In this document: piece after piece, positions 43,682-52,550 of the stretch
How the letters are laid out: each line of letters opens with the position of its first letter
Position numbering within the stretch: position 1 is the first letter of the stretch
Source of the DNA: Hymenobacter taeanensis
GTDB lineage: Bacteria > Bacteroidota > Bacteroidia > Cytophagales > Hymenobacteraceae
Length of the DNA: 64,000 nucleotides
Assembly: GCF_013137895.1 (NCBI RefSeq)
Contig: NZ_CP053538.1
Location: forward strand, 681,501-745,500
Reading direction: 5' to 3'
Position numbers and translations under genes: made by a program
The notes under the pieces: generated by a model
Databases searched by the model: none
What the model was told of the DNA's origin: nothing
Seen by the model: only the letters and a program-made list of their open reading frames with translations

Positions 43682-44548
43682 ATGTTATTTTTGCTACGCG
43701 ATAAGCTCTTTCCTCTTTTTATTTTCTTGCAATCCGTTATCTGTGGCTGCAGCCCCGATAAAGGTCGGGGTGAGTTTAGAAAGGTGCAGAAGGAATACGA
43801 TGTGCAACCGGTGGGGCGCCTTAACCGCCAGCAGGTAGCAGAAAGCTCCGGCCTGGAAGCTGCCGACGCAGAAGGTGACCTCTGGACGCACGCCGACGGA
43901 GGCAACACGGCCCGTCTCTACAAAATCACGCCCCAAGGTGACCTACTGCAAACACTGGAGCTCTCGCCACTAGTGAATATTGACTGGGAAGACCTGGCCC
44001 AGGACGATGAGAAACGTCTGTACATCGGTGACTTTGGCAACAACCAAAACAAGCGGCGCAACCTGTGCATTTACCGGCTGAGCGGCTCCAGCTTAAAGCA
44101 GATAGATACCATCCGGTTCGATTATCCCGATCAGCGCAAGTTTCCGCCGCGCAAGCCGGCTCGCAACTTTGATTGCGAAGCCTTCTATTATTACCAGGAC
44201 AGCCTTTATCTCTTCACCAAAAACCGGGGCGAGGGCAACTGGGTAAAGCAATACGTACTGCCTGCGCAACCCGGTCACCACACGGCACGCCTAGCCGATA
44301 GTCTCAAAATTAACACCTGGATTACCGCGGCCGACATTAGCCCCGACGGCCGCCGGGTGGCCCTTATGGGATACGGCCACGTGTACCTGATTGAGCGCCA
44401 ACCCGGCCAGCGCCTTTTTGATGGCCTGAAAACCTGCCTGCCCATCCCATCTACCGGCCAAGCGGAAGCCCTTGTGTTTACTAGCAACCAAGACTTTATC
44501 TTTAGCAACGAGAAGGGCCGCCTGTATTATGCCAAGAAGAAAGACTAA
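43682..44548 (+). CDS. Lipoprotein, beta-propeller-like, function unknown
   Basis: 288 residues from the ATG at 43682 (MLFLLRDKLFPLFIFLQSVICGC), giving a proper lipobox VICGC; the frame extends to 43646. The rest has repeating short beta blocks (DLWTHADGGNTARLYKITPQG, RLYIGDFGNNQNKRRNLCIYRL, TAADISPDGRRVALMGYGHVYLI) like a six- or seven-bladed propeller. It could bind a ligand or act as a surface scaffold; no catalytic motif is seen. It ends in a long bidirectional terminator. Confidence 0.72.
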   Translation: MLFLLRDKLFPLFIFLQSVICGCSPDKGRGEFRKVQKEYDVQPVGRLNRQQVAESSGLEAADAEGDLWTHADGGNTARLYKITPQGDLLQTLELSPLVNIDWEDLAQDDEKRLYIGDFGNNQNKRRNLCIYRLSGSSLKQIDTIRFDYPDQRKFPPRKPARNFDCEAFYYYQDSLYLFTKNRGEGNWVKQYVLPAQPGHHTARLADSLKINTWITAADISPDGRRVALMGYGHVYLIERQPGQRLFDGLKTCLPIPSTGQAEALVFTSNQDFIFSNEKGRLYYAKKKD

Positions 44549-44554
44549 GGCCTG

Positions 44555-44602
44555 GCAATGCAAGGGGCGGTTTACTCCGGAGTAAACTGCCCCTTGCATT
44601 GC
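44555..44602. terminator. Long bidirectional terminator palindrome
   Basis: A 24-base arm (44555-44578) is followed directly by its reverse complement (44579-44602) with one mismatch. The stem lies in the 66-base gap between two convergent genes and ends in a CTAGGCCTAG sequence. Confidence 0.75.
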
Positions 44603-44614
44603 TAGGCCTAGTCC

Positions 44615-45607
44615 CTATTCCGGCTTCGGTAGTGCGGAATCGTCGTGGGCTTCCGCCCGGCTCGGAGCCGGACCGTAATCCGGCGAGTCTTGCCGGTTGT
44701 TTTTGTCGCCGGCAGCCCCACCGTAGTTTTGAGCTGCGTCCTGCTTATCGTAGTCGCCGCGGGCGGGGGAAGCGGTGTGGCTGTCGTCGGATGACGAATC
44801 GTACTCATCATTATAAGACCCGCCCTTAGAGCCAAACCCGTTCTGGTCGCTGCCCTGGGCGCTGGAGCCGGTAGCATTATAGCCGCTACGGGTGGTTTCT
44901 GCGTCACTGGTGCCAGCCTCCTGCCGGCCACGCGCGGGCTCATTGGCACCACGCCCGGTGTCTAGGCCCCTGGGGCCCTGCTCCGGATGGCCCGGGCGGT
45001 AATCCTCGGCCTGGTTGCGCTGCTGGGTATCGGGCTGGGCGGCGGCAGTGCCGTTGGTGGTTCCGCCCCCCAGTGAAGAGGTACCGTAATTTTCGCTGTA
45101 GCCCGAGTCTAGGCCCCGAGGAGCAGCGTTATCATTGGCAAAGCCGGGGCTTACCGTAGATTTTTCGTGGGTAATAGCGGGGTCTACTTCGGCACCGTAA
45201 CGGCTACCCATGGGCTCTTCAAAGCCCGCCGGCTTTTGCTCCCGCTCCCCATCATACCCGGTGGTGGCAGCAGGAGTATTCAGCGTACCGGCGTAGGTTT
45301 CAGCGCCACGGCTGTACTCATTTCCGTAGCCGCCCTGCGTGAAACCCTGGCCCGACTGCCGCCCGAACTCACCCCGGCTGGGGCCTTGGAGCTCGTTTTC
45401 GTCGTGGTTCAGGTCGTTGGCGAAGGGCTGCTGGCTGACGGTGTTAGCGGGTGTTTGAAGACTCTGGGGTCTAACGTCTTGGTCTGGGCGTTCTGCCTGC
45501 TGCTGATCCTGGCTGGGGCCACCCTGGCCTACGCTATTTTCAGAATCAGCGGGTGAATTGCTGGAGGTGGCAGGGTTCTGGTTCGGGGAAGTCGGTTGGT
45601 CTGGCAT
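44615..45607 (-). CDS. Intrinsically disordered Gln/Gly/Ser/Asp-rich protein
   Basis: 330 residues, very hydrophilic throughout, with no cysteine or tryptophan, no signal peptide and no predicted helix or membrane segment. Gly, Ser, Asp, Gln, Asn, Pro and Tyr dominate. A short repeat PRGLD(S/T)G occurs twice, and patches such as GGYGNEYSRG, SGYSENYG and GGSYNDEYDSSS are scattered. It resembles hydrophilins or desiccation/stress-related disordered proteins of dry-surface bacteria. Because the gene is long and in-frame with normal codons, it is real rather than random. It is divergent from the cold-shock gene, so the two may share stress regulation. No family is recognised. Confidence 0.72.
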   Translation of the reverse strand: MPDQPTSPNQNPATSSNSPADSENSVGQGGPSQDQQQAERPDQDVRPQSLQTPANTVSQQPFANDLNHDENELQGPSRGEFGRQSGQGFTQGGYGNEYSRGAETYAGTLNTPAATTGYDGEREQKPAGFEEPMGSRYGAEVDPAITHEKSTVSPGFANDNAAPRGLDSGYSENYGTSSLGGGTTNGTAAAQPDTQQRNQAEDYRPGHPEQGPRGLDTGRGANEPARGRQEAGTSDAETTRSGYNATGSSAQGSDQNGFGSKGGSYNDEYDSSSDDSHTASPARGDYDKQDAAQNYGGAAGDKNNRQDSPDYGPAPSRAEAHDDSALPKPE

Positions 45608-45752
45608 AAGAGAGACTTGTATCGCGTGGGATATGCAAATTCATACGCACTGTCCCGCTCTGTGTTCCTTTATCCGCGCCAAGGTTTTCCGTAGTTTGGA
45701 AATACCCGTTAGTTTTACTGCATTCTTTCACCCACAATTCTTAACACCAGCT

Positions 45753-45944
45753 ATGAAAACTGGCAAAGTGAAATTTTTCAACGAGTCGAAAGGCTATGGT
45801 TTCATCGTACAAGATGAAAATGGTCAGGAGATCTTCGTGCACCAGACTGGTCTGATTCATGAAATCCGCGAGAATGACCGGGTTTCCTTTGACATCATCG
45901 ACGGTAAGAAGGGCCAGAACGCAGTTAAAGTAGAGCGTATCTAG
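45753..45944 (+). CDS. cspA: Cold-shock-domain RNA chaperone
   Basis: 63 residues from the ATG at 45753 (MKTGKVKFFNESKGYGFIV), full length for the CspA family. It carries the RNP1 motif KGYGFI and the RNP2 motif IFVHQ. It binds single-stranded RNA or DNA and melts structures during cold or growth changes. It has a long 5' leader (about 145 bases to the divergent gene), as cold-shock mRNAs often do, and its own terminator. Paralogues usually exist, so the A in the symbol is nominal. Confidence 0.92.
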   Translation: MKTGKVKFFNESKGYGFIVQDENGQEIFVHQTGLIHEIRENDRVSFDIIDGKKGQNAVKVERI

Positions 45945-45975
45945 CCTTTTTCCCTTCCAACTTGCCTATTGCCTG

Positions 45976-46019
45976 TGCTCCAGCCACTGCCATTTGGTAA
46001 CGGGCTGGAGCATTTTTTT
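45976..46019 (+). terminator. Intrinsic terminator of the cold-shock gene
   Basis: TGCTCCAGCC (45976-45985) pairs with GGCTGGAGCA (46003-46012), followed by seven T residues. Confidence 0.85.
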
Positions 46020-46110
46020 AGGAGCCCGGCCCCTCCAGCCAGAGCCGGTGAGAAGAAGTGCGAAACCCAAGGGCTGTGTTAGCCGAGCGGCCTTGCTACT
46101 CCAGCAGATA

Positions 46111-46153
46111 AAAGCCCCCAGTAGCCAGGATTTACCTGCTACTGGGGGCCTTA
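46111..46153 (-). terminator. Terminator of gldH
   Basis: A 12-base stem GCCCCCAGTAGC (46114-46125) with its complement at 46138-46149, lying 21 bases after the gldH stop at 46175 on the minus strand. A T-run follows on the minus strand. Confidence 0.7.
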
Positions 46154-46174
46154 TTACGCTTCACTGGCTATGGC

Positions 46175-46681
46175 TTATTTCGGTGAGTTTGTATGCTTGG
46201 CTACACGTATGCCAACGGCCATAATATTGGGCAGCTGATCTTGGCGCATGTACTGCTCCAGCATGATTTTGTATGGGCCGGTTTGCGAGAAGTGCTGGTT
46301 AGGCAGGGCCAGGAACTGGTGATCATAAATATCTCCGGTACCGTTGCCGCGGGGCTCACCGGTTCGCGGGTCCATCAGCAGCATTTGGTGCAGCAACCGC
46401 GAAATAACCTTTCCATCGGGGCCCGTGAGGGTGTGCTTCACATATAAGTTGTAATACTCATAGCCGGAAGCATTGCGCACATTGAAGTACACATCGTAGC
46501 GCTGCGTGGTGTCGGGTATTTCAAACTCAAACGTGGGCTTTTCCTGCACAGCCCACACGTAGGGCACCCCCGAGGGCGACTTCAGATCGGTGTTCTTCTC
46601 ATACACCTGACCAGAGTCACAACTGGCAAGCAACAGGCCTAGCAGGGCCACTACCGGCATCAAACGAGAAAACGCGCGCAT
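46175..46681 (-). CDS. gldH: Gliding-motility lipoprotein GldH
   Basis: 168 residues from the ATG at 46681, giving a signal peptide with lipobox LLASC (Cys21). The body fits GldH: DSGQVYEKNTDL, FEFEIPDTTQRYDVYFNVRNASGYEYYNLYV, DGKVISRLLHQMLLMDPRTGEPRGNGTGDIYDHQF and the C-terminal MRQDQLPNIMAVGIRV. GldH is required for gliding in Flavobacterium and stabilises the motility/type IX secretion machinery at the outer membrane. It starts five bases after the stop of the RicT-like gene, a neighbourhood also known in other Bacteroidota. The open frame continues upstream into that gene but is not used. Confidence 0.92.
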   Translation of the reverse strand: MRAFSRLMPVVALLGLLLASCDSGQVYEKNTDLKSPSGVPYVWAVQEKPTFEFEIPDTTQRYDVYFNVRNASGYEYYNLYVKHTLTGPDGKVISRLLHQMLLMDPRTGEPRGNGTGDIYDHQFLALPNQHFSQTGPYKIMLEQYMRQDQLPNIMAVGIRVAKHTNSPK

Positions 46682-46685
46682 AGGC

Positions 46686-48251
46686 TTAGGAGGCAGGGGT
46701 TGGAGAAGTTGCACCACCTTCTGAAGAGCGCCCAGACCGCCCACCGCGCCGCGAATGGTTGCGGCGGCGTTCATTGCCTGGCTCCCCGCCCGGCCGCGGC
46801 GCATCGGAGCCGGCTTCAGGCGCGGCACCACGGGGTGGCCGCCCTTCTGTGCCGCGCGATGAGCGCCCTTCATTTGCTGGGTTTTCACCGTCAGCGCCGT
46901 TGCGTGATGCGTCGTTTCGCTTGCCTTCGCTGCGGCCGCGGCCCCGCCGGTTTAGCGGGCGGGCCGCCGCCCCGCGCGGACGCCGAACTTCGCCGGCCGG
47001 AGTATCAGAAGTTTCGGCCGGAGCCTGCGGATCCAGCACCGACGGATCGGCGGGCACAATTTTGCCGGCTGCGGGGCGGCTGGTCCTAGGCGCGGCTGGT
47101 GCAGCGCCTGTAACAGGCTTATCCTTTGACTTTTTGCGCTTGCTGCGCTTAGAGCCCTTGATCTTGTCGTCTAGGCGCTCCAGGGAGCCCTCCACAATGG
47201 CCGTAACTTCGGGCGCTTTTTCTTCTTCCCGTACCGGAGGAAGTAGGCTTTCCGGCTTTTCGCCGCGCTTATTCATCTCCTGTACTTCGCGCACACGCTC
47301 GGTAGGCAGCACCACCCAATTGTTGTCGCCGCGCACGGCAAACCACATTTTCCGCTTAAAGATATCGGTCTTCTGAAGCACATAGTCGCCTTTCTCGGTG
47401 AGCAAGGGGCGTTGCACCTGCGGAATGTCCTTCAGGGCATCGAGGTAGGTGTCCAGCTCGTAGTTCAGGCAGCACTTCAGGCGCCCGCACTGGCCCGAGA
47501 GCTTAGCAGGATTGAGGCTGAGGTTCTGATAACGGGCCGCCGTGGTGCTTACGCTCTTAAAATCAGTCAGCCAGGTAGAGCAGCATAGCTCGCGCCCGCA
47601 GGAGCCAATTCCGCCCAGGCGGCCGGCCTCGTGGCGCAGCGAAATCTGGCGCATCTCTACCCGCACCCGAAACTCGTCGGCCAGGCGCTTAATCAGGTCC
47701 CGGAAGTCGACGCGGTCTTCGGCAGAATAGAAAAACGTCGCGCGGGTGCGGTCGGCCTGGTACTCTACATCGGAGAGCTTCATTTTAAGACGCAGCTCAT
47801 CTACCACGGAGCGGGCCCGGAACATAGTGCCCGTTTCCAAGTCGCGCACGGCATTCCAGCGCTCCACATCTTGGTCGGTGGCTACCCGCAGAATACCCCT
47901 GATATCCTTCGAGTCAAGAGGTACTTTCTTTTTCTTCATCTGCAGGCGCACCAGTTCTCCTTTCAGCGAAACGTGGCCCAGGTGCCAGCCATTGCTGGCG
48001 GCTTCTACCACCACGGCGTCGCCGGTGATGAGCGGCAGGCGGCTGGTATTACGGAAGAAGTCTTTGCGGCCGCCCTTGAAGCGGATTTCTACTATGTCAA
48101 ATTCTTTAAAATCACTGGGCAGGTCAAGGTCCTGAAGCCAGTCGAATACATTAAGGCGGGTGCAGCCGCTACTACAGCTGCCTTTTGAGCCGCAGCCCGA
48201 AGCAGATGTAGTGGAGCAGCCTCCACCGGAGGAGCAGGAAGTGCAAGCCAC
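46686..48251 (-). CDS. PSP1/RicT-like Fe-S protein with long basic tail
   Basis: 521 residues. A Cys-rich leader (MACTSCSSGGGCS...) precedes the PSP1 core (about 35-300), with the conserved cysteine motifs GSCGRELCCSTWL and SGQCGRLKCCLNYE. In the Bacillus RicAFT complex, homologous cysteines help bind [4Fe-4S] clusters, and RicT acts in RNA processing and development. The last roughly 180 residues are a low-complexity Arg/Gly/Pro/Ala tail with KRSKRKKSK patches, far beyond the usual family length and likely disordered or RNA-binding. It is co-transcribed with gldH. Confidence 0.88.
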   Translation of the reverse strand: MACTSCSSGGGCSTTSASGCGSKGSCSSGCTRLNVFDWLQDLDLPSDFKEFDIVEIRFKGGRKDFFRNTSRLPLITGDAVVVEAASNGWHLGHVSLKGELVRLQMKKKKVPLDSKDIRGILRVATDQDVERWNAVRDLETGTMFRARSVVDELRLKMKLSDVEYQADRTRATFFYSAEDRVDFRDLIKRLADEFRVRVEMRQISLRHEAGRLGGIGSCGRELCCSTWLTDFKSVSTTAARYQNLSLNPAKLSGQCGRLKCCLNYELDTYLDALKDIPQVQRPLLTEKGDYVLQKTDIFKRKMWFAVRGDNNWVVLPTERVREVQEMNKRGEKPESLLPPVREEEKAPEVTAIVEGSLERLDDKIKGSKRSKRKKSKDKPVTGAAPAAPRTSRPAAGKIVPADPSVLDPQAPAETSDTPAGEVRRPRGAAARPLNRRGRGRSEGKRNDASRNGADGENPANEGRSSRGTEGRPPRGAAPEAGSDAPRPGGEPGNERRRNHSRRGGRSGRSSEGGATSPTPAS

Positions 48252-48626
48252 GGCTTGTAGAATCTATAGGTAAGGCGGAGGAAAGGGGGTCCGCACGAAA
48301 ATGGTCTTCTACAAAGATACAGATTTAGGCGGCGCAAGGGTGACCACCAGTATTTGCCCTTTTGGCGCCGGTATCTGCACCCTTATTCAATCTTCCAAGA
48401 TAAAGAAGCCGCCTTAAACGGTATAATTTAACCTAAGGTTTCATCAGTGCAGCCATTTCCCAAAACGGAAAAATTCAAATTCTCATTTTCGTAGACTTCG
48501 CATTATTTCACATGCACTACCTGATATTAGTATATAATTTTGGCAAAATAACCCATTATATTTTGAGAAGTCATTAATAAACAACTACCTTTTCGTCGAT
48601 CTTTCCACTTATCACAACCAAAACAC
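48252..48626. other. Divergent intergenic region
   Basis: About 375 bases between the divergent RicT-like and metalloprotease genes. It holds the RicT-like promoter (48312-48337), and the half near 48420-48620 is AT-rich. A TATATTTTG (48557-48565) near the metalloprotease gene resembles a -7 element with one extra base. Confidence 0.45.
48312..48337 (-). promoter_or_regulatory. Bacteroidota-type promoter of the RicT-like/gldH operon
   Basis: On the minus strand TTG (48337-48335), 15 bases, then TATCTTTG (48319-48312), about 60 bases upstream of the RicT-like start. The spacing is slightly short, so the -7 element is more certain than the -33. Confidence 0.5.
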
Positions 48627-49430
48627 ATGAAACACTCAAAAGTACTCACCCCCTTCGCGCTCTTCGCGGCAGCGGCATTCTCCCTTGCCTCGTGCCAGGA
48701 AAAAGCCAATGTTGAAGTAAAGAACGAAGTATCTGAAAGCACCATCAGCCAGATCAAAGCTCTGGGCTTCTCAGCTACGGAAGCACGCAAGGTTGAAGGT
48801 GGTGTAATGGTAGAAGGTGACATCCTTCTTACCAACGACATGCTCGCCAGTAAGCCCGATTACAAGGTGATGCGCGTAGGCGAAGATGAGCAGTACCGCA
48901 CTACTAACCTGGTAACGGGCCTGCCCCGCACCATCACGGTACGCGTTTCTACTACGCTGCCTTCGGCCTACGTAACGGCTGCTGATGAAGCTATACGCCG
49001 GTACAATGCTCAGAACCTGCAGCTTCGTTTCTCGCGCGTAACGTCGGGGGGCAGCATTGTACTGACTAAAGCTCCCTCGGGCTCGTCGTACCTGGCTTCA
49101 GCTGGCTTCCCCTCAGGCGGCAACCCTTACAACCAGGTTCTGGTTAATTCCGATGCTCTGGGCACCAGCTATGCTACAACTACCATTGCCTCGGTACTGG
49201 CTCACGAAATTGGCCACTGCATTGGTTTCCGCCACACCGACTACATGAGCCGCCAGTATAGCTGCGGTGGTTCGGCCGTGAACGAGGGCGCCAGCACGGT
49301 AGGGGCTATCCTGATTCCCGGCACTCCTTCGGGCCCAGACCCAAACTCCTGGATGCTGGCTTGTATCGGCACTGGCGTAGACCGTCCGTTCAATGCCAAC
49401 GACCGCACAGCGCTTAACTACCTGTACTAA
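48627..49430 (+). CDS. M57-family HEIGH zinc metalloprotease lipoprotein
   Basis: 267 residues with a signal peptide and lipobox SLASC (Cys23). The zinc motif is HEIGHCIGFRH (His193, Glu194, His197, His203), with the PRTITVRVSTTLPSAYVTAADEAIRRYNAQ region before it and a late cysteine pair (YSCGG, MLACIG) probably forming a disulphide. This matches the M57 dual-action HEIGH peptidases of Bacteroidota, secreted zinc endopeptidases of unknown target. It is anchored to the cell envelope. A perfect 17-base terminator follows at 49463-49498. Confidence 0.88.
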   Translation: MKHSKVLTPFALFAAAAFSLASCQEKANVEVKNEVSESTISQIKALGFSATEARKVEGGVMVEGDILLTNDMLASKPDYKVMRVGEDEQYRTTNLVTGLPRTITVRVSTTLPSAYVTAADEAIRRYNAQNLQLRFSRVTSGGSIVLTKAPSGSSYLASAGFPSGGNPYNQVLVNSDALGTSYATTTIASVLAHEIGHCIGFRHTDYMSRQYSCGGSAVNEGASTVGAILIPGTPSGPDPNSWMLACIGTGVDRPFNANDRTALNYLY

Positions 49431-49792
49431 GCATTAGGCCACTATTGGCCCGTTAGCTTAGCAAAAAGCCCCCAGCTCACCTGAGCTGGGGGCTTTTTAT
49501 TTGCAGCCCGAATCAGGACTAGCTGGTTATCCTTTTCCATGAAGCTTTGTTTGCTTTAGCGAAGCTGAACAGATGAGTTCCGGTTACGACTCCGTTATGA
49601 GCGAACTACTCATGGCGGGCATAAGGTAAAGCAAATTGTAGGGAGGGGCATTGGAGAGTACAGTGCGGCCACGCAACCCATGAGCTAAGCCAGAGACTGG
49701 CCTACGGTGGCTGGCGGCTCTGCCCGATTTAACAGCCCCGTGCTGCTTGACTGAGCAGAGCTAAATGCGCTTTGAAATAGTTACCCAGACAC
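49431..49792. other. Intergenic region between convergent protease genes
   Basis: About 360 bases with the terminator 49463-49498. No other gene or strong structure was identified. Confidence 0.5.
49463..49498 (+). terminator. Intrinsic terminator of the metalloprotease gene
   Basis: A perfect 17-base stem (AAAAAGCCCCCAGCTCA with its complement), a 2-base centre and T-run; 49463-49479 pairs with 49482-49498. Confidence 0.85.
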
Positions 49793-52432
49793 TTACAACA
49801 CTAGTATGCGGCGGGTAACCTCAGGGCCATTACCGGCGCTGATGCGCAACAGGAAAGTACCTTTGCCCAATGGAGGCAGCACCAGGGAGTTGATGGCCCC
49901 ATCGGCGGAAGCTTCGCCTCGCAGGCGGCCCAGCATATCATAAATGCGCACCCGGAGCGGTTCTCCTTCAGGCCCCACAACTTTGAGCGGCTCCCCCTGT
50001 AGTACTGGCACCGGATAAACCAGTACATCCGTCGGGCGCACAAAAAAGGCCTCTTCGAGGGCGCTGTAATACAAGCGGCCGTCTTGCGCCTCTGCCCGGG
50101 CCCGGTACTCACTCCGGCCGACTACCGGGGCCGGATCGGTCAGCACCAGGTTAAGGGCCGGCGCCACCGATTGCACACTCCGAAAAGACCCGTCAGGCTC
50201 GCGGCGCTCCAGATGCACGGCTTTCAGTCGGTAAGTGGTGCCCAGCTGTAGTTGAAACTGCACCGTATCGGAAACTAGCTGCTCTGGAATAAAAGACCGG
50301 ATGTAGCAGCCGTACGTTTGCTGGGTTACGTCGGGGGTGCTGCCCCGCTCCCCTACCATGCCTTGCACAATAGGTGCCACCGCAAAGTAGCGTTGGGTGG
50401 CTTCGGTGGCCGTTAGGAACAGCACCGTATCCGTTACTAGCCGGTACGGCTCTAATTGGGTAGCACCAAGCGTATACACCTGGTATTGAGTTGCTCCGGG
50501 CACACGCGTCCAGGTGAGCAGCGTTTCATCGGGGCAGGCATAGCCCACCTGCAACTCTAGGGGTTTAGCCACAAAAAACTTATCCGACTCATACGCTGCT
50601 GTGCTGGTGCTCAGGCGCACTTGCACGGGTGCTGTGGTGTCTGGAGTGGCCCAGAAAAAATAGTGCTGCGCCAGATTTACCGCGGGGCTTAGTACCTGCC
50701 ACTGGCTCTGGCCTACGAAACGATACTCCAGGCGAGCAGAGACTGGTGCTCCCGCCCATTGCCAGCGCAATACCGTCGGCCGGCCTGCTGTTAGATTTCG
50801 GGCGGCGGTAGGCTGCGTCCAGGTAAAACCCTGCTCATATTCGTAGGCTACACTAAACGCCTGCGGCCCCTGTGCCAGTTGGTAGCCGCGTACGTGCAGC
50901 TCATATGTGCCGGCCTCCGGAACCTCCAGGGTAATCTGCTCGGCGTTGTTTAGGTGATCAGGATGCCGACGAGCGGGCAGCTTAAGCGAATCAGGATGCG
51001 GATAAGCACTGAGGGTCCAGGGTAGCCAGCGCTGCTTGCTGGCGGCACTTACCAGCACCAGGTCAAGATCATTGAGCAAGGCTTGGGGGGCGTTGGCGGC
51101 GGCGGCAGGATCAGCCCACACCAGCGTAACTTTCAACTCGTGCGTGCCAGCCGGCACCACAATGGGTATTACCTGCTCCTGCCCTTGCCCCACGCTGCCC
51201 TGTGCATACCGCTTTTCTAAAATAGTCTGCACGGCCCCCAGCGCATCGGCCTGGCCGTAGCCAGCCTCAAAATCTACGGCTGGCCGGCCGGTGTCGTCGG
51301 CACTATTGAGCAGAGCGGCTTTTACCAGAGCAGCTGGTGGTACGGCTCCCTGCTGGTTGCGGTAGGCCTGTTGCACCAGCAAGCTAATACCCGATACCAG
51401 CGCAGCTGACTCTGAGGAGCCGCCGTCGCCATAGGCCACTAGCTCAGGCTTCACGCGGCCGTCGTAGGCGGGGCCGCGGGAACTGAGCGGAGCTACCTGG
51501 CCTAGCGCATCAGTGGCCCCTACGAGCAGCGCATTTTTGGCCATTTTGAATTGCCCCGTCAGGTTGGCCACTGCTGGCAGGTTGGCATACGGGCCTTCGG
51601 TGCTGGCTTGGTTGCCGGAATTGCCCGAGGAAAATACGTGGAGCAGTGTCGGATACTGCTGGGTCTGCTCGTCATAGGCTTTGGCTTCTAAACCGTAATA
51701 GTTTTCTATGCCCACGCCATACGAATGGTTTTGCACCGTCACGCCCTGCTGGGCCAGTAGCACGCCATCATCAGGCAGCAGGTTTTCATAGTCAGACTGC
51801 GCTATTTTGGCTTGCCAGGCCGCACCTTTGCCGTTAGGCGAAGAATTGCCGCCGCCCGCAATGAGGGTGGCCATTATAGTAGAATGCGACGACTGCATTA
51901 CCGCCTGCGGATCGGGGTTCACCAAGCGCCCCCTAAAGTCGATATCCAGTATATCCAGGGGGTTCTCCTTAACGGAGACCGTTAGGCCACTGCCCGTTAG
52001 CTGCGGATACCGGCTGTGCACGGGGCTCACCTTGTTGGCGGCAAAATCGGCGCCGCTGAGCTGCCGCTCATCGTGCGGTTTGCGGTTGGGCTTATCAACA
52101 AACTGCACCCACTGGCAGGCAGCCAGTGCCGTAGGGCTGGCACCTTGCACCCTCACTAGGCCAGGGTAGCGCACCTCTGCCGTTGCCGTAGCACCGGGCT
52201 GCTCTGTGGCCAGCCACCTCCGGAACGCTGCTACATCCGTTACGCTCACCCGCACAGTTTGGGCGGCCTTGGCTGCCTGCATCCCGGGAGCAAGCCGGGC
52301 CGCGGGCGGTGTTGGCAAACTAGTTTGCCCAAGGGCCGCGTCAGGTACCCAGCCAATAATCACTCCGTAAATTACCAGGCAAAGGAAACGCAAACGAGGG
52401 ATAAGCCGGCAAGCCGGTTGAGCAGCAGACAT
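49793..52432 (-). CDS. Subtilisin-like serine protease exported by the type IX system
   Basis: 879 residues from the ATG at 52432 (MSAAQPACRLIPRLRFLCLVIYG...ALGQ signal peptide); an upstream ATG at 52480 is less likely. The S8 catalytic region includes LDILDIDFRG (putative Asp), SSHSTIMATLIAGGG (His183) and GSSESAALVSG (Ser340). Fibronectin-like and jelly-roll-like domains follow. The C-terminus, DVLVYPVPVLQG...RVRIYDMLGRLRGEA...GTFLLRISAG, is a T9SS type A sorting domain, so the protein is released or attached at the cell surface. gldH lies about 3 kb away, consistent with a working T9SS. TACATTTG, a -7 element, is at 52495-52502. Confidence 0.87.
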   Translation of the reverse strand: MSAAQPACRLIPRLRFLCLVIYGVIIGWVPDAALGQTSLPTPPAARLAPGMQAAKAAQTVRVSVTDVAAFRRWLATEQPGATATAEVRYPGLVRVQGASPTALAACQWVQFVDKPNRKPHDERQLSGADFAANKVSPVHSRYPQLTGSGLTVSVKENPLDILDIDFRGRLVNPDPQAVMQSSHSTIMATLIAGGGNSSPNGKGAAWQAKIAQSDYENLLPDDGVLLAQQGVTVQNHSYGVGIENYYGLEAKAYDEQTQQYPTLLHVFSSGNSGNQASTEGPYANLPAVANLTGQFKMAKNALLVGATDALGQVAPLSSRGPAYDGRVKPELVAYGDGGSSESAALVSGISLLVQQAYRNQQGAVPPAALVKAALLNSADDTGRPAVDFEAGYGQADALGAVQTILEKRYAQGSVGQGQEQVIPIVVPAGTHELKVTLVWADPAAAANAPQALLNDLDLVLVSAASKQRWLPWTLSAYPHPDSLKLPARRHPDHLNNAEQITLEVPEAGTYELHVRGYQLAQGPQAFSVAYEYEQGFTWTQPTAARNLTAGRPTVLRWQWAGAPVSARLEYRFVGQSQWQVLSPAVNLAQHYFFWATPDTTAPVQVRLSTSTAAYESDKFFVAKPLELQVGYACPDETLLTWTRVPGATQYQVYTLGATQLEPYRLVTDTVLFLTATEATQRYFAVAPIVQGMVGERGSTPDVTQQTYGCYIRSFIPEQLVSDTVQFQLQLGTTYRLKAVHLERREPDGSFRSVQSVAPALNLVLTDPAPVVGRSEYRARAEAQDGRLYYSALEEAFFVRPTDVLVYPVPVLQGEPLKVVGPEGEPLRVRIYDMLGRLRGEASADGAINSLVLPPLGKGTFLLRISAGNGPEVTRRILVL

Positions 52433-52494
52433 AGCAGGGGTTTTGGTTGTAAGGAGGCAGGGCGGCGCAACGGACAGCACAAAACCGTCCTTTC

Positions 52495-52502
52495 CAAATG
52501 TA
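52495..52502 (-). promoter_or_regulatory. Bacteroidota -7 element for the T9SS subtilase
   Basis: The minus strand reads TACATTTG, 63 bases upstream of the ATG at 52432. It also lies upstream of the in-frame ATG at 52480. No TTG was found at the expected -33 position. Confidence 0.4.
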
Positions 52503-52550
52503 GGGATAAATGCGCTTGTGCTCAGCTGCCTGCCCTTGACACCAGGCTAC

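Noticed and set aside
44599..44952. Open frames on both strands inside the disordered-protein gene
   Set aside because: Low-complexity sequence leaves several frames open; the 330-residue frame with Gly/Gln/Ser pattern is the only one spanning the whole region.
46682..46888. Upstream extension of the gldH frame by 69 codons
   Set aside because: This part overlaps the end of the RicT-like gene and would put the signal peptide in the middle of the protein.
48627..48841. Minus-strand open frame opposite the metalloprotease start
   Set aside because: The plus-strand gene has a lipobox and a complete HEIGH motif; the opposite frame has none.
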